Assembly: GCA_001599715.1 (NCBI GenBank)
Contig: BCHU01000001.1
Location: forward strand, 729,634-793,633
Reading direction: 5' to 3'
Source of the DNA: Phaeotremella fagi
Lineage: Eukaryota > Basidiomycota > Tremellomycetes > Tremellales > Phaeotremellaceae
DNA: 64,000 nucleotides
Below the pieces are notes generated by a model. The model was given only the letters and a program-made list of their open reading frames with translations. It had not been told where the DNA came from and ran no database searches. Shown in pieces: positions 1-9,437 of this stretch. Each line of letters opens with the position of its first letter. Position 1 is the stretch's first letter. The position numbers were made by a program, and so were the translations under genes.

Positions 1-351
1 GGATCTCTTCTCGGAAATGTTCGTCAAATATCTCCCAACAGCCGTTGTAATAGCCAACTGAGCTTCTCTTTCCTTCTGAGACCAGTTTCTCCAATGAGTC
101 ATTTCTTCTGGCGATAGATCTCGATCGAAGATAACGGATCTACCTTGTGGAGGAGAGTCACCGGCCCTCTCGTTCTCCCCGTAAATACCTCTCCCGAGAC
201 GATTGGTGAAACGATATGGTTCTGTTTCGATCCCTATGATGATTTGTAAGAAATGTCGGTGTAGCGCATAAGATCTGAAGCAGTCTAACCAATATTTTTC
301 TTCATTGCGACGGAGAAGTGGAACACTTGGAAAATTCATTTCGTCGTTCAT
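1..351 (-). CDS. Copia Gag-like short protein, copy 1 (partial, runs off left edge)
   Basis: The ATG lies at 351 on the minus strand and the frame is open for 117 codons to the window edge, so the C-terminus is missing. The product has the features of the N-terminal region of Ty1/copia Gag (UBN2 type): an aromatic, W-containing start (EKYWLDCFRSYALHRHF), a middle TEPYRF and RAGDSPP segment, then a W..W..KEREAQLAI helix. RAGDSPP and TEP-R are shared with the minus-strand gene at 3596-4021, so the two are paralogues. It is divergent from family member A (start 807), separated by 455 nt. No reverse transcriptase, integrase or protease is visible. Whether it is a live cellular gene or a retroelement relic cannot be decided from the sequence. 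Confidence 0.6.
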   Translation of the reverse strand, partial: MNDEMNFPSVPLLRRNEEKYWLDCFRSYALHRHFLQIIIGIETEPYRFTNRLGRGIYGENERAGDSPPQGRSVIFDRDLSPEEMTHWRNWSQKEREAQLAITTAVGRYLTNISEKRS

Positions 352-659
352 TTTGTTTCTAACTTTGCGTTGTAATCAAGAAAAGATGGAGATGGAGAGA
401 TGGATTAATATCGATTAATTTCTTTTTATCTCTGTTCTGTATATACAAGACTTTCCTTGGACTTCACATCAAAAGCCACACGGTACCTTATGGAACACTA
501 CCTACCTCCTTTTTACCTCACCATCACCATCAGTCTCTCAAGCTTACTTACCATCATGACCTCATTCAGACGTGGTAACCAAGATACTCCCCACAGGCTT
601 ATTGTAGAATACAATACACTCTCCATCCTTTCAGTTCTCCAGGTTGAGTCAAGAGGTTG

Positions 660-806
660 TGTGGCACTTTTTTCCATTCATCGACACTCGCCACGAAGCG
701 GACTTCCAACTTTTCCTTTCTCTATTGTCAATTTATTCATAAAACTGAGAAAGTGTTGAGAGAAATAAGTTTTACTTTCACTCTCGTTTCCCATCCAACC
801 TGAAAA
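660..806 (+). promoter_or_regulatory. Duplicated upstream segment of paralogue A
   Basis: The 26 nt at 696-721 (AAGCGGACTTCCAACTTTTC...) recur exactly at 4228-4253, upstream of paralogue C. Around them, a GTGGCAC block upstream and a GTTGAGAG plus pyrimidine-rich TTTTACTTTCACT block downstream are also similar in both copies. The segment sits between a minus-strand Gag-like gene and a plus-strand paralogue in both places, so it is probably a copied divergent promoter. What binds it is unknown. Confidence 0.5.
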
Positions 807-1880
807 ATGGCTGAAGAACAACAAGACGAGATTCTTGCCCTTCTCGACGAATTCACAAGAACGCCTACAAGAACAGAACGTACCACCAAACTAGCGGAGA
901 TTGTGTCTATTGTCAGCGAACAAGGATACAACCTATCATTAAATGCAAGTCAAGCTATAAAAAGTTACAAAGAGAATGTGGATGTTTTCACCGATATTAT
1001 TCAAACTTGTAATTGGTGGTTATCAGGGATGATGGAAAATAGGTATAAACCAGACTGGTTGAAGAAATATCCTGATCTTGTGAGTCCTGTAAAAGGGTTT
1101 CTCAGATCTCTACATCAGTGTTCTATCTCAAACGACTTTTCTGATCTCAACGAGCAAATTGCTGTCAGCGAGCAAGGAACTATGATTGAGATCCATCAGC
1201 TTTCTTGTCAGGCCTTGAGTGGATTACTTGAGGATGGCTCTGTTTTTAATTCCGTCAACGTGAGTATAGTTTTTTGAAGTCAAAATTCAAATAAAAACGC
1301 ATCAACAGCAAGAACTGATTATGTACTTTCGGTCAAGGGCTACGATCCGGCTGCTACCACCAAATTTATCGCGACTTTGTTTTCCATGGTCCAACTACCT
1401 GAAGATGATGGAGTTGCTGCTACAACAAGAAAACAACTCATTGAATCGTATGTGCTTAAAAGGCAGGAAAATCCGGATCTCAGAGGTCCATTTATTTCTC
1501 GGTTTCGCAAATACAATGATATTCTACATGGCTTCCTGACAGTCTTTCAATATCAATGTCTTCCACCAAATAATTTAAGTGGTGAGTCACCGAAGAACAT
1601 ATTTTTTGGTATCAAATCCGTCTTCCAGTGTGAACCTCGTTCTACTTTGGATCATGAATCGGTGAAAGAGTTCTTCTCAGGTTATGAATCAGACAGGGGA
1701 TATGATAGAGGAGTAGTAAAGAAATTGTGGGAATCCCTGTATAGCTTGAGTCGAGAAATCAATCCAACTCTTGAGGACCCACTAGTCATCAGAAATAATT
1801 CTGGGGAGGAAATTCTTGTCGATGATTTGGATGTGGAGATGGGAGAAGATAATTTTGATCAGGAGGACTTTGAAGAGTAA
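807..1880 (+). CDS. Tandem family member A, unrecognised protein (331 aa)
   Basis: Exons 807-1259 and 1338-1880 with a 78-nt phase-0 GT-AG intron. I do not recognise the family. It shares with B, C and D an acidic helical N-terminus starting MAEE..., a TCNWWLSGM motif (W70-W71), a conserved KPDWLK segment, then after the intron a TRKQLIESYVLKRQ motif, FQCEPRS, FSGYESDRGYDRG and a C-terminal G-EE-LV tail. It has no signal peptide or membrane segment, so it is probably soluble. The start is fixed by the MAEE..QDEI alignment with B and C. Exon 2 starts at GYDPAA, aligned with the GDQ start of exon 2 in B and C. The shared exon structure supports real genes rather than chance frames. Function unknown. 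Confidence 0.75.
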
Positions 1881-2126
1881 TGAGTTTGGTTAGTTTTGTA
1901 TTTTGATTGTATGTACTGCATAATTTCAATTCAGTGGCGGTACGGTACAATTTGTGAGAAGAGAAGACGCATACCTACAGTACTGCAAGTCTTTCCTTTG
2001 TCAATCGATGCCTTCTGAAACGCTCCACAACAATGACTCTAATGATATTTAAATCCAGGTATCTTTGGTAGAATAGCATTTACTTGCTTACAATCCACCT
2101 ATTTACAATTACAGCAAAAGCACAGA

Positions 2127-3220
2127 ATGGCGGAAGAAAACAACCAACCCGATGAAATCATCACTCGACTCGAGGAATATACAAGGGAAACTACAAGATC
2201 ATCTCGTACCCAAAAGCTTGCAGAGATTTTTTCAATTGTCAACGAACCAGGGTTCAATTTATCCCTTGCAGCTAGTGATTGTATCAAAAGAATGGGGTCT
2301 TGTGTTGGAACTTTAACTAACACTATACAGAGTTGTGATTGGTGGTTATCTGGGATGAAAGAAGACAAACATAAACCCAATTGGCTCAAGATATCTCCTC
2401 ATGTTGTTAGCTCTATGAAAGGTTTTCTCAAGGCGTTACATCATTGTTCAGTTCCCATGGATTTTTCCGATATCCAACAACAAATTACTGCTGGCGAAAA
2501 AGGATCGTTTGTTGAACTTCATTACATTACTCGAAATGAAGGTAAGCAGAATGGAAGCTTTGAAGATTTGGTACTTGAATCAGATGAGGTAAGTCAGACT
2601 CACTGTTAGTTCTCACCTAAGAGATTGATTGCATATGCAAAGGAGGGACCTGACATTGTGTTGTTACTGTACAGGGAGATCAGACAGCTGCAAACAAACT
2701 CGTTGACGTGTTGCTCTCAGTAGTTGGAACGACCACAAATGATTCAGATGTCTCCGCAAGAAAACAATTCATTCATTCTTATGTTTGTGAAAGGCAGAGA
2801 GGTACCAGTTGTTTAGATTCGGGAGTATTCTACCAAATTGCCAAGTATTTGGACAACATTCACCAACTTCGAAGAATTTGTCAGCACGGCAAGTTGCCTC
2901 CTTTAGTACCGTATGATGATGCCACTTCGATGAACATTGTTTCTGGAGTCAGAGCTGTATTTCAATGTGAATCTGGTTCCAATCTAGCCTCAAGACATGA
3001 GATTGAGGAGAAATATTTTTCTGGTTGGGTATGTGATGCGGGTTATGATAGGGCAGCAATGAGATTTTGGAGATCTTTGAGTGGATTGAGTCGAGAATTA
3101 CATCCAGAGATTGGGATTGAAATGAGGCCGAGGAATTATTTGGGTGAGGAAAGTTTGGTTGAAGGGCTGGTTGATGAGGATGGAGAAGAGATTTTTGATC
3201 GTGAGAACGTCCGAGAATAG
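2127..3220 (+). CDS. Tandem family member B, unrecognised protein (335 aa)
   Basis: Exons 2127-2588 and 2675-3220 with an 86-nt phase-0 intron. It carries all family landmarks: MAEENNQPDEI start, CDWWLSGM (W72-W73), KPNWLK, ARKQFIHSYVCERQR directly after the intron, FQCESGSNL, FSGWVCDAGYDRAAMRFW and LGEESLV near the acidic C-terminus. It lies 246 nt downstream of A on the same strand with no minus-strand gene between, unlike the A and C units, which each have a divergent Gag-like partner. The aligned exon boundary (E | GDQ) is the same as in C. Function unknown; no catalytic motif could be assigned by eye. Confidence 0.75.
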
Positions 3221-3330
3221 GATATTGTCTTAGTAGTTTTGTTCATGTCATCAAATAAGGATCTGATTGTACTCGTACTGTACTGTATATATGAATTTGT
3301 TATTTTAATCAATAAACAAGGCAAGTTGTA

Positions 3331-3437
3331 AAGTAGGGGTTTGAGATTGCCCCAATTCATGTCTCATAAACAGCTGCTGCATAAGCCGTGATACTGGACA
3401 AGTACATATGATATAAATGGAACCGACATCTGACGTG
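3331..3437. repeat. Duplicated 3' flank, copy 1
   Basis: This stretch downstream of paralogue B aligns by eye with 5609-5724 downstream of paralogue C. Shared blocks are GGAGTTTGA/GGGGTTTGA, ATTG-CCC, TCATGTCT, TAAACA, AAGCCG and GGAAC-GACATC. The match is imperfect, so the duplication is older than the promoter one or under less constraint. It shows that flanking DNA moved with the genes. Confidence 0.5.
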
Positions 3438-3595
3438 TATTTAGGTTGATCGCCACCGCAATTAGAACAAAAAACAAGTTTGACTTGGAGGTGGGGAGAA
3501 GCGTTATTTTGAGATATTTGCATCGATACCGTGTGGATGTGATCGTGTTGTAGTATGTTGTCGAACAAGTGGGTTGATTTGTCGATCATTACCAT

Positions 3596-4021
3596 TCAAA
3601 GACGATACCAAGCTTCCCAAAGGGCTTTCCACATCTCTTGAGCTGAGAGTCGATGGTTGATATAAATTTCGCCACCCTCTCCAGCTTTTAAAATGATTAT
3701 CAATTGAGCTTCTCTCTCTCTCTTCGCCCATTCTTCCCATTGACAAAATTGATCCGGTGTCATCTTACCATGACCTGAATATCGTAAACCGTTCGGAGGT
3801 GAATCACCGGCTCTTTCCCAACTGTTGTAGAGAGATTCGCCCATCAGATCGGCGTCACGACGTGAAATACGGCAAGGTTCGGTATCTTGTTCAGTGAGGT
3901 GTACCAGGAATCCCTTGTATCGTGCGTAAGCTTCGAGGCAACTACGCCAGTATGCGTAGTTACTGCCATTGTCTTTGAGTAGTGGGAGTTGACTGAGAAG
4001 GTTGTGGTCGACGATTGACAT
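3596..4021 (-). CDS. Copia Gag-like short protein, copy 2 (141 aa)
   Basis: A complete intronless frame with ATG at 4021 and TGA at 3596-3598. The N-terminus LLKDNGSNYAYWRSCLEAY matches the L-x-NY-x-W signature of copia-type Gag. The middle has TEPCRI and ERAGDSPPNG, both seen in copy 1. The C-terminal W-EEWAKREREAQLIIIL and SAQEMWKALWEAW is a UBN2-like helix pair. Full copia polyproteins continue into a zinc knuckle and pol; this one stops just after the MW helix, at the same point as the gene at 8491-8934. The frame stays open for another 96 codons after the TGA. It is divergent from paralogue C (start 4384) across a 362-nt gap. It could be a domesticated Gag or a truncated relic. Confidence 0.65.
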   Translation of the reverse strand: MSIVDHNLLSQLPLLKDNGSNYAYWRSCLEAYARYKGFLVHLTEQDTEPCRISRRDADLMGESLYNSWERAGDSPPNGLRYSGHGKMTPDQFCQWEEWAKREREAQLIIILKAGEGGEIYINHRLSAQEMWKALWEAWYRL

Positions 4022-4189
4022 CTTTCTTTGGTTTTCTTCGTGGATGTAAAAACTCTTTCTTCATCTGTACTTCTCACATAATTATCGTACGTTATTTTGT
4101 GTGGAATGCTTTACACGCACTTGCCTCGTTTGCAGTAGTTATTGACGTCAGACAGACAAGCAGACAGACAGTCCTTTCACTATGGGTGA

Positions 4190-4383
4190 TGTGGCACATT
4201 TCATTTCGTACAACATTCAGCGAGACAAAGCGGACTTCCAACTTTTCCTTTCTTGACGACTTCTAAACAGCTCCATGTCAATAGTGCTTTCCATAAAGGT
4301 TGAGGAATTGTTGAGAGGAAAACTTTTCTTTTCACTTTCATTCCCACCCTTGAATTGTTCTGAAGTTATAACCAACTGGCAGG
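4190..4383 (+). promoter_or_regulatory. Duplicated upstream segment of paralogue C
   Basis: This holds the second exact copy (4228-4253) of the 26-nt block found at 696-721, with the same GTGGCAC upstream and GTTGAGAG/TTTTCACTTTC downstream. It lies in the gap between the Gag-like gene starting at 4021 and paralogue C, so it probably serves as a shared divergent promoter. Confidence 0.5.
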
Positions 4384-5504
4384 ATGGCTGAAGAGAACAA
4401 CATTGAAGAGAACGACAATCAACAAGATGAAATCATTACTTCTCTCAACGAATACAAAAGTCAGACAACAAGAAAAGAACGTAACGCCAAACTTGCTCAG
4501 ATAATTGGTATTGCCAGCGAGCCAGGGTACCAATTATCAAATCAAGCTAGTGAACACATAAAAGATTTCAAATATGCCATAGATATTCACTCCGAGATCA
4601 CTCAAACATGTCATTGGTGGCTATCTGGAATGAAAGACGACAAATCTAAACCCGACTGGCTTAAAAGCTGTGCTGCTGTTGAGGGTGTGTTCAAAAATGT
4701 CCTCAAATCAATACATCAATGCGCCATGTCTATGGATTTCTCGGATATTAAAGATAGAATAAAGGCGGATGAGCGAGAAACATGGGTTGAAGTGAATGAC
4801 ATCACAAACGGGGAGTTTTATGTCAATGAAAGGCTTAGCAATATTGTGAACGAATCTGATTCGGTGAGTATGCAGCTAAATAGCTGAAATTATTTCTCAT
4901 TCTACCGCGTGACACTGAGATTGGTACTGATATCTGTTCGGTTACGCAGGGTGATCAGTTGGCTGCCAACATTTTCATTGATACTTTGCTTACTTTTACT
5001 ACAGTATACCAAGATGATCCAGAAGATGCAAGGAGAAAACAACTCATTCAATCATACGTTTTTGAAAGACAAAGGGCACGCGATTCGTCATCGGGTCGGG
5101 GACTGCTGCAACAGCTCGCAGAATATTCAGGAACAGTGGAGATGTTTGTTGAGATTTGTCATTATGATCAACTTCCTGATGACCCAGATCAAGACGATGA
5201 AACCGCAGAAATCACAGAAAGGCTCGTCTCAGGTTTTAAATCTATCTTCCAACTTCAATGTGGTTCTGAACCATTTACCCAAGATAAAAATGGGAATGGA
5301 GCTAAAAGAGAGTTGTTTTCAGGTTGGAATTCAGACGCAGGTTATGATAAAGGAGCTTTCAGATTATGGGAATCGCTGGCTGGGTTGAGGGAAGAGTTAG
5401 CCTCTGGCATAGTTAGGGATAATCTTGGTGAGGAAACCCTGGTTGCTGAACAGGAATCAAACATTGGAGAAGCGACTTACGATCTTGAGGAAGATTCAGA
5501 ATAG
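4384..5504 (+). CDS. Tandem family member C, unrecognised protein (344 aa)
   Basis: Exons 4384-4863 and 4950-5504 with an 86-nt phase-0 intron. Family landmarks: MAEENNIEE start (a longer acidic lead than A and B), TCHWWLSGM (W78-W79), KPDWLK, GDQLAAN at the start of exon 2, ARRKQLIQSYVFERQR, FSGWNSDAGYDKGAFRLWESL, and LGEETLV near the C-terminus. It is divergent from the Gag-like gene at 3596-4021 and shares its upstream segment with A. The second exon is also open in another frame (4909-5388), but only this frame continues the family alignment. Function unknown. Confidence 0.75.
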
Positions 5505-5608
5505 GCTCGGGGCTAGACTGTATTGGTGATATTATTTACTTGATTGGAAGAAGAATATATCAGTATGCACCGAATTAGTTGTTGTGTTTAGTAAGAAGGG
5601 AAATTGCA

Positions 5609-5724
5609 ACGCAGGAGTTTGAAATTGTCCCGATCATGTCTTCTAAACAAGTCCTAATGAAGCCGCCACACTGTACGAGTACTAGTATGTACATAGTAAT
5701 CTTGGGAACAGACATCCAAAGTCC
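5609..5724. repeat. Duplicated 3' flank, copy 2
   Basis: Counterpart of 3331-3437, lying between paralogues C and D. In copy 1 this DNA is next to a complete Gag-like gene; here no Gag-like frame survives, which suggests a decayed copy of the same unit. Confidence 0.45.
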
Positions 5725-5778
5725 TTTCATCCATTTTACCTCTATAACTGACAACATACATCAAGAAATCATACTGCA

Positions 5779-6885
5779 ATGTCAGACATCGACGAAGAGC
5801 AGAACGTCGAGAACGCCGTCCAAGAAGATCAGATCATTATACTTCTCAACGAGCTGAGAAACGAAGATACAAGATCAGCGCGTAACATCAAACTTTCCAA
5901 GATTTTATCTGTTCTTGACGAACCAGGGTATGAGATGTCAAATGACGCTAGCAGGTACATATGGAGGTGCAGATGTACTATACGCAATCAGACTCAACTC
6001 ACCCGTATTTGTGAGTGGTGGTTGTCAGGTATGGATCAAGAGGATGGCTTATCCAAGGGGATAAATGAAATGGTCATAACTCAACTGAGAGGTGCTCTAA
6101 CATTGATTCACGAGTGCTCTGTTACCAAAGACTTCTCGAACATCGAAGAACAATTGAAAGCCAACGATAAAGGAACTTTGGTCGAAATCCAACAAATCTT
6201 GGATAATGCTACGAGGGAAAACAATGAATTGGGGAAAGTAGTATTACAATGGGAAGAGGTAAGCGTAAAGTTTGGTTGTTGAAAGAATGACTGATCGAGT
6301 CATGGGGTCTAGGGTGATAAAACGGCTACAGAGAAGCTCGCTGAATATTTGTATGCTTTGACAGATGCGTCTAGAACTGATCCAGCTGATGCAGCCGGAA
6401 GAGAACTGATTGATTCATATTTGAGGCTAGGGGGGGTTACTGAAATTGTCGGGAGATCGACATTTCCAATCAAACATCATCTAGGGGTGTATTCGAGAAG
6501 AACCCTATTTCTTCGGAGAGTCTGTCAATACGGGCAATTCTTCGATCACACGGAATATGCGGAAGACACGAGAGAGGATTTAACGTCAGGTGTCAAGTCA
6601 GTCATGTTATGTAAACCTGGTTCTCAATCTGAAACTGAGAGTAGAAAGGAGTGGTTTTCGAGTTGGACCTCGGATGCAGGTTATGATAAGGCATCGTTCA
6701 AATTATGGGAGGCTTTGTTTGGTTTCAGATTCGAGTTGCATCCATCGATACATGTGGAAGAACGAAGAATCAGAAAAAATCAGGAAGACGAAGTCCTTGT
6801 TGAAAGTACGAATTACGATATCAGTGACGAGTTGGATGTTGATGAGGATTTAATCAAAGGGGACGGTACTGTATTACCATTGTAA
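5779..6885 (+). CDS. Tandem family member D, unrecognised protein (350 aa)
   Basis: Exons 5779-6258 and 6313-6885 with a 54-nt phase-0 intron. It is the most diverged member: the start is MSDIDEEQNV, the motif is CEWWLSGM (W80-W81), and the KPDWLK segment is replaced. Exon 2 keeps GDKTA, a shortened ELIDSYLRLG, SWTSDAGYDKASFKLWEALFGFRFELHP and a DEVLVES tail. The last of the array, it is followed by a gene-poor stretch with Gag-like remnants. The AG of CTAG just before GGTGATAAA is taken as acceptor because it restores the E | GD junction seen in B and C. Function unknown. Confidence 0.72.
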
Positions 6886-7621
6886 TCTGCACTTGTACTG
6901 GTAGACTGTTATCACGCCACTTTCAGCCGCAAAGGGCCTCAAAGCTACCGCGAAACGACGAACCCACGTAAAATCATACGGAGAATTGCGGCATTAGATT
7001 AAATTTGCTGCAGACTTAGCCTGTGCAAGTACAAGTACACTGTCACCTCTTACCTAGATGATAGTGGAGTTCAATCCTTCTACCATAATGAACTGAAGGG
7101 TTGATATAGCCCAACCCTAGGTTCAATGAGTCGATGATTTGAATACAGTGTCATCCTCTTACGTGAAGTACAGTATCAGTAATTAGAACTTGGAACAATG
7201 TCACGTTGCGTCGTATTCTATATGTAACCCCTGATCTTCAATTATTCTTACAACATCCCCGACAACCAACACCATAACCACCCACTCCTCTCCTCCGTTG
7301 TCAGCTTCCCTTAACTTGAATTGGTGATTATGTTTTTTCTTCGACGCTTGTTTGGCGATTCTAGAAGAGTCCTGGGAACTATTCCTCGTTATAATTTCGT
7401 TATGATTGATGTTCGGAGTGATAAATGCGACGAAGCTCGGTTGTTAATGACTTTTGGGTATCTTGTAAACCCTGTGCTGTGGAGAAATACTAGACATGGA
7501 TGAGAGTGGAAAAGTAGGTTGGGGAAGTTAGGTATTCTGGGACTATAGCTGTTCTGCGTAAGAACTTGAAAAAATAAGCGTTGGGAAGTGGGGAAGCGAG
7601 ATCATAGATCTGAGGGCTCAC
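6886..7621. other. Gene-poor stretch downstream of the tandem array
   Basis: No convincing gene. It contains the first copy of a 26-nt direct repeat (6973-6998). A 60-codon plus-strand frame at 7321-7503 has no family resemblance and was not accepted. Confidence 0.5.
6973..6998 (+). repeat. 26-nt direct repeat, copy 1
   Basis: ATCATACGGAGAATTGCGGC... recurs at 8165-8190 with one mismatch in 26. The copies are about 1.2 kb apart in the same orientation and bracket the Gag-like fragment at 7622-7876. Confidence 0.6.
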
Positions 7622-7876
7622 CTAATTCTTAACCTCATCTTTCGGACCATATTTCTCCGTAATGTAAAGATACATCTCCCGACCAGTCCTAAAATGTTTG
7701 ACCTCATCTTGAATCTCCTCAGAAACAGTTGATAAAATAGCTTTCCTGACTATAGCATCTTTACTTGCCCAAATATCTGAATCTGAAATTTGACTGGATG
7801 ATGTTCCAGATTTATCAGTTCCGGCTAGGATTTCGTCGTTGCTAGGAGGTTTGTAGGTTTGACTTTGGTTTGACAT
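7622..7876 (-). pseudogene. Gag-like fragment (84 codons)
   Basis: An open frame with ATG at 7876 and TAG at 7622. After a low-complexity start it reads SDSDIWASKDAIVRKAILS, then EVKHFRTGREMYLYITEKYGP, a UBN2-like Gag segment (W-x-x-D-A-x-x-x-I ... T-x-x-E-M-x-x-x-I-x-x-x-Y). The N-terminal NY-x-W part found in the copies at 3596 and 8491 is missing. It is probably a decayed copy, though a short real gene is possible. Confidence 0.5.
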
Positions 7877-8164
7877 TTCTTGGTGATATGGCTTTGGTTG
7901 GATGTTACTAGCAACCGTACAACGATACTGTAGCGTGGATCTTTCGACAGGGTTCTTCAGTGATCAGTGCCGAACGTTTGTGGCGTCGAAGGACATAGCG
8001 TTTACGATGTAAACCGTGTGTGCATTCTTCCTCGTAGCATAACTTGCCTTGACAATCGAGTCTATAAGTAGATAATGGACCTGAGATATTCTGTACATTG
8101 TAAGCTTTGTGCTGTAGGCTCAGCAGAAAATCATAAACCATTGAAAGCAGCATTGCTATTTTAT

Positions 8165-8190
8165 ATCACACGGAGAATTGCGGCATTAGA
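8165..8190 (+). repeat. 26-nt direct repeat, copy 2
   Basis: Second copy of 6973-6998, differing at one base. The similarity ends abruptly on both sides, so this is not part of a long terminal repeat visible by eye. Confidence 0.6.
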
Positions 8191-8490
8191 CTTTCGAAGT
8201 TTAACTTATTGTATCCGTGAACTGTTAACAGGCTTCGTGCACAGTGCTCTTTCGAAAGATGATATACAATACATGAACTATGTGAATTGAATCGAATACA
8301 AAGTTTTCCTGGATTGTTGTGGAAGTTTGGAACAAGGAGCAATGAATTGATCGTTGATGGAAACCGAGCTTTGGAGTTGGAAGTTTGGTCGAGTGGATCC
8401 GGAGAACTATAATCACAGTGTCAGCACGCGGACAGTATCACAACTGAGCAATCGTACATACCGTATCATCTCCACAAACTCGAGATCAAA

Positions 8491-8934
8491 TCAGGAGTAA
8501 GTTTCCTCCATTATTTCCCACATTCCTTGGGCAGTGTACAAGTCCTCCAATTTCTTTTGTGTTGGATAATCGATAGTTAACAAAATCAACATCTGACATT
8601 CTAATTCTTGTTTAGACCATTTTTCCCATTCAGCAAGTTGAGTCGGGGTAAGTTGAGTACCAGTAGTAGTTTCTTCAGCAGTTGGAGGAGCTTGACCATA
8701 ATAGAAGGGATCGATGTTTTTGTTGGCTTCGGTATCGTCGGAGAATTGACGTTTTCGATAGGGTTCGAGGTCAAACATTGGTTCCCAGAGTTTTCGATAT
8801 TGTAGAAAAGCTGGTAGACAAGTTCTCCAGTGGCCGTAGTTGTTAGTTTTGGAGTCGAACTTGGGGATGTACTGCAATAAGATAAAGTCGTTGTGTGAAG
8901 CTGAAGTTTGGAGGGTAAGTTTTGTGTTGTTCAT
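8491..8934 (-). CDS. Copia Gag-like short protein, copy 3 (147 aa)
   Basis: A complete frame with ATG at 8934 and TGA at 8491. It has FDSKTNNYGHWRTCLPAF (the NY-x-W signature), LEPYRK in the place of the TEP-R segment of the other copies, then LAEWEKWSKQELECQMLIL and AQGMWEIMEETY. It ends at the same position relative to the MW helix as the copy at 3596, which argues that the short form is a stable gene shape rather than a random truncation. The RAGDSPP block is replaced by an acidic/Thr-rich linker. No pol genes flank it. Nucleic-acid binding or capsid-like assembly would be only a guess. Confidence 0.6.
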   Translation of the reverse strand: MNNTKLTLQTSASHNDFILLQYIPKFDSKTNNYGHWRTCLPAFLQYRKLWEPMFDLEPYRKRQFSDDTEANKNIDPFYYGQAPPTAEETTTGTQLTPTQLAEWEKWSKQELECQMLILLTIDYPTQKKLEDLYTAQGMWEIMEETYS

Positions 8935-9437
8935 GATAGTTGTTGGATGGAGGAAAACAGGATGGGAAGAAATAGACAGCCCGTGTTATATGCCATATAC
9001 CTATCAAACACGAGGTTGTCGTTCACTAATCATACATTCCTTTGAGAAGAAGGGAGGTACAATATAGTCATTGTTCGAGACACACTCTTGTGCCACTTAC
9101 ATCTTGTTGCTTCTACCGGTACGAAATGAGATTCCAATGCCTCTGTCATTCAGCTAAACCTCAGCTTTTGGTGACTATATTCGAATTGAATTATGCATCT
9201 CTTATTGTTTCATGAGTTACTCGTTGTCTAGTTTGAAGATGAAGCAATAGCAACCAGCGCAAAACGCAACACCAACACCATGACGTCGTTTAGCTTATCG
9301 GTATCCGCCGGCTAACCCGGGTAGAGAGGGGGGAAGGGGGAAGGTGGTGTTTGGTGGAGGGGTGGTGTGATGAGGTCTCATACTGAAAGGAATAAATACA
9401 CTTTAAGCTAGAATCAAATCATATCACTTCAATAACA
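8935..9437. promoter_or_regulatory. Intergenic region between Gag-like gene and SDR gene
   Basis: Divergent promoter space with no gene seen. It contains a G-rich run at about 9,325-9,368 and a TATA-like AATAAATAC at about 9,391, roughly 45 nt before the SDR start codon. Confidence 0.35.

Noticed and set aside
3305..3595. Minus-strand frame with CSNCGG and CTCP cysteines, in frame right after the TGA of the Gag-like gene; possible read-through zinc finger
   Set aside because: The cysteine spacing fits no zinc knuckle, the copy-3 gene also stops at the same place, and the duplicated DNA at 5609-5724 does not conserve this frame.
7908..8153. Minus-strand 81-codon frame with CQGKLCYEEECTHG
   Set aside because: Starts without support, no splice partner was found, and no family resemblance could be stated.
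6973..8190. Direct repeats as LTRs of a retroelement
   Set aside because: The repeat is only 26 nt and has no TG..CA ends, primer-binding site or polypurine tract.
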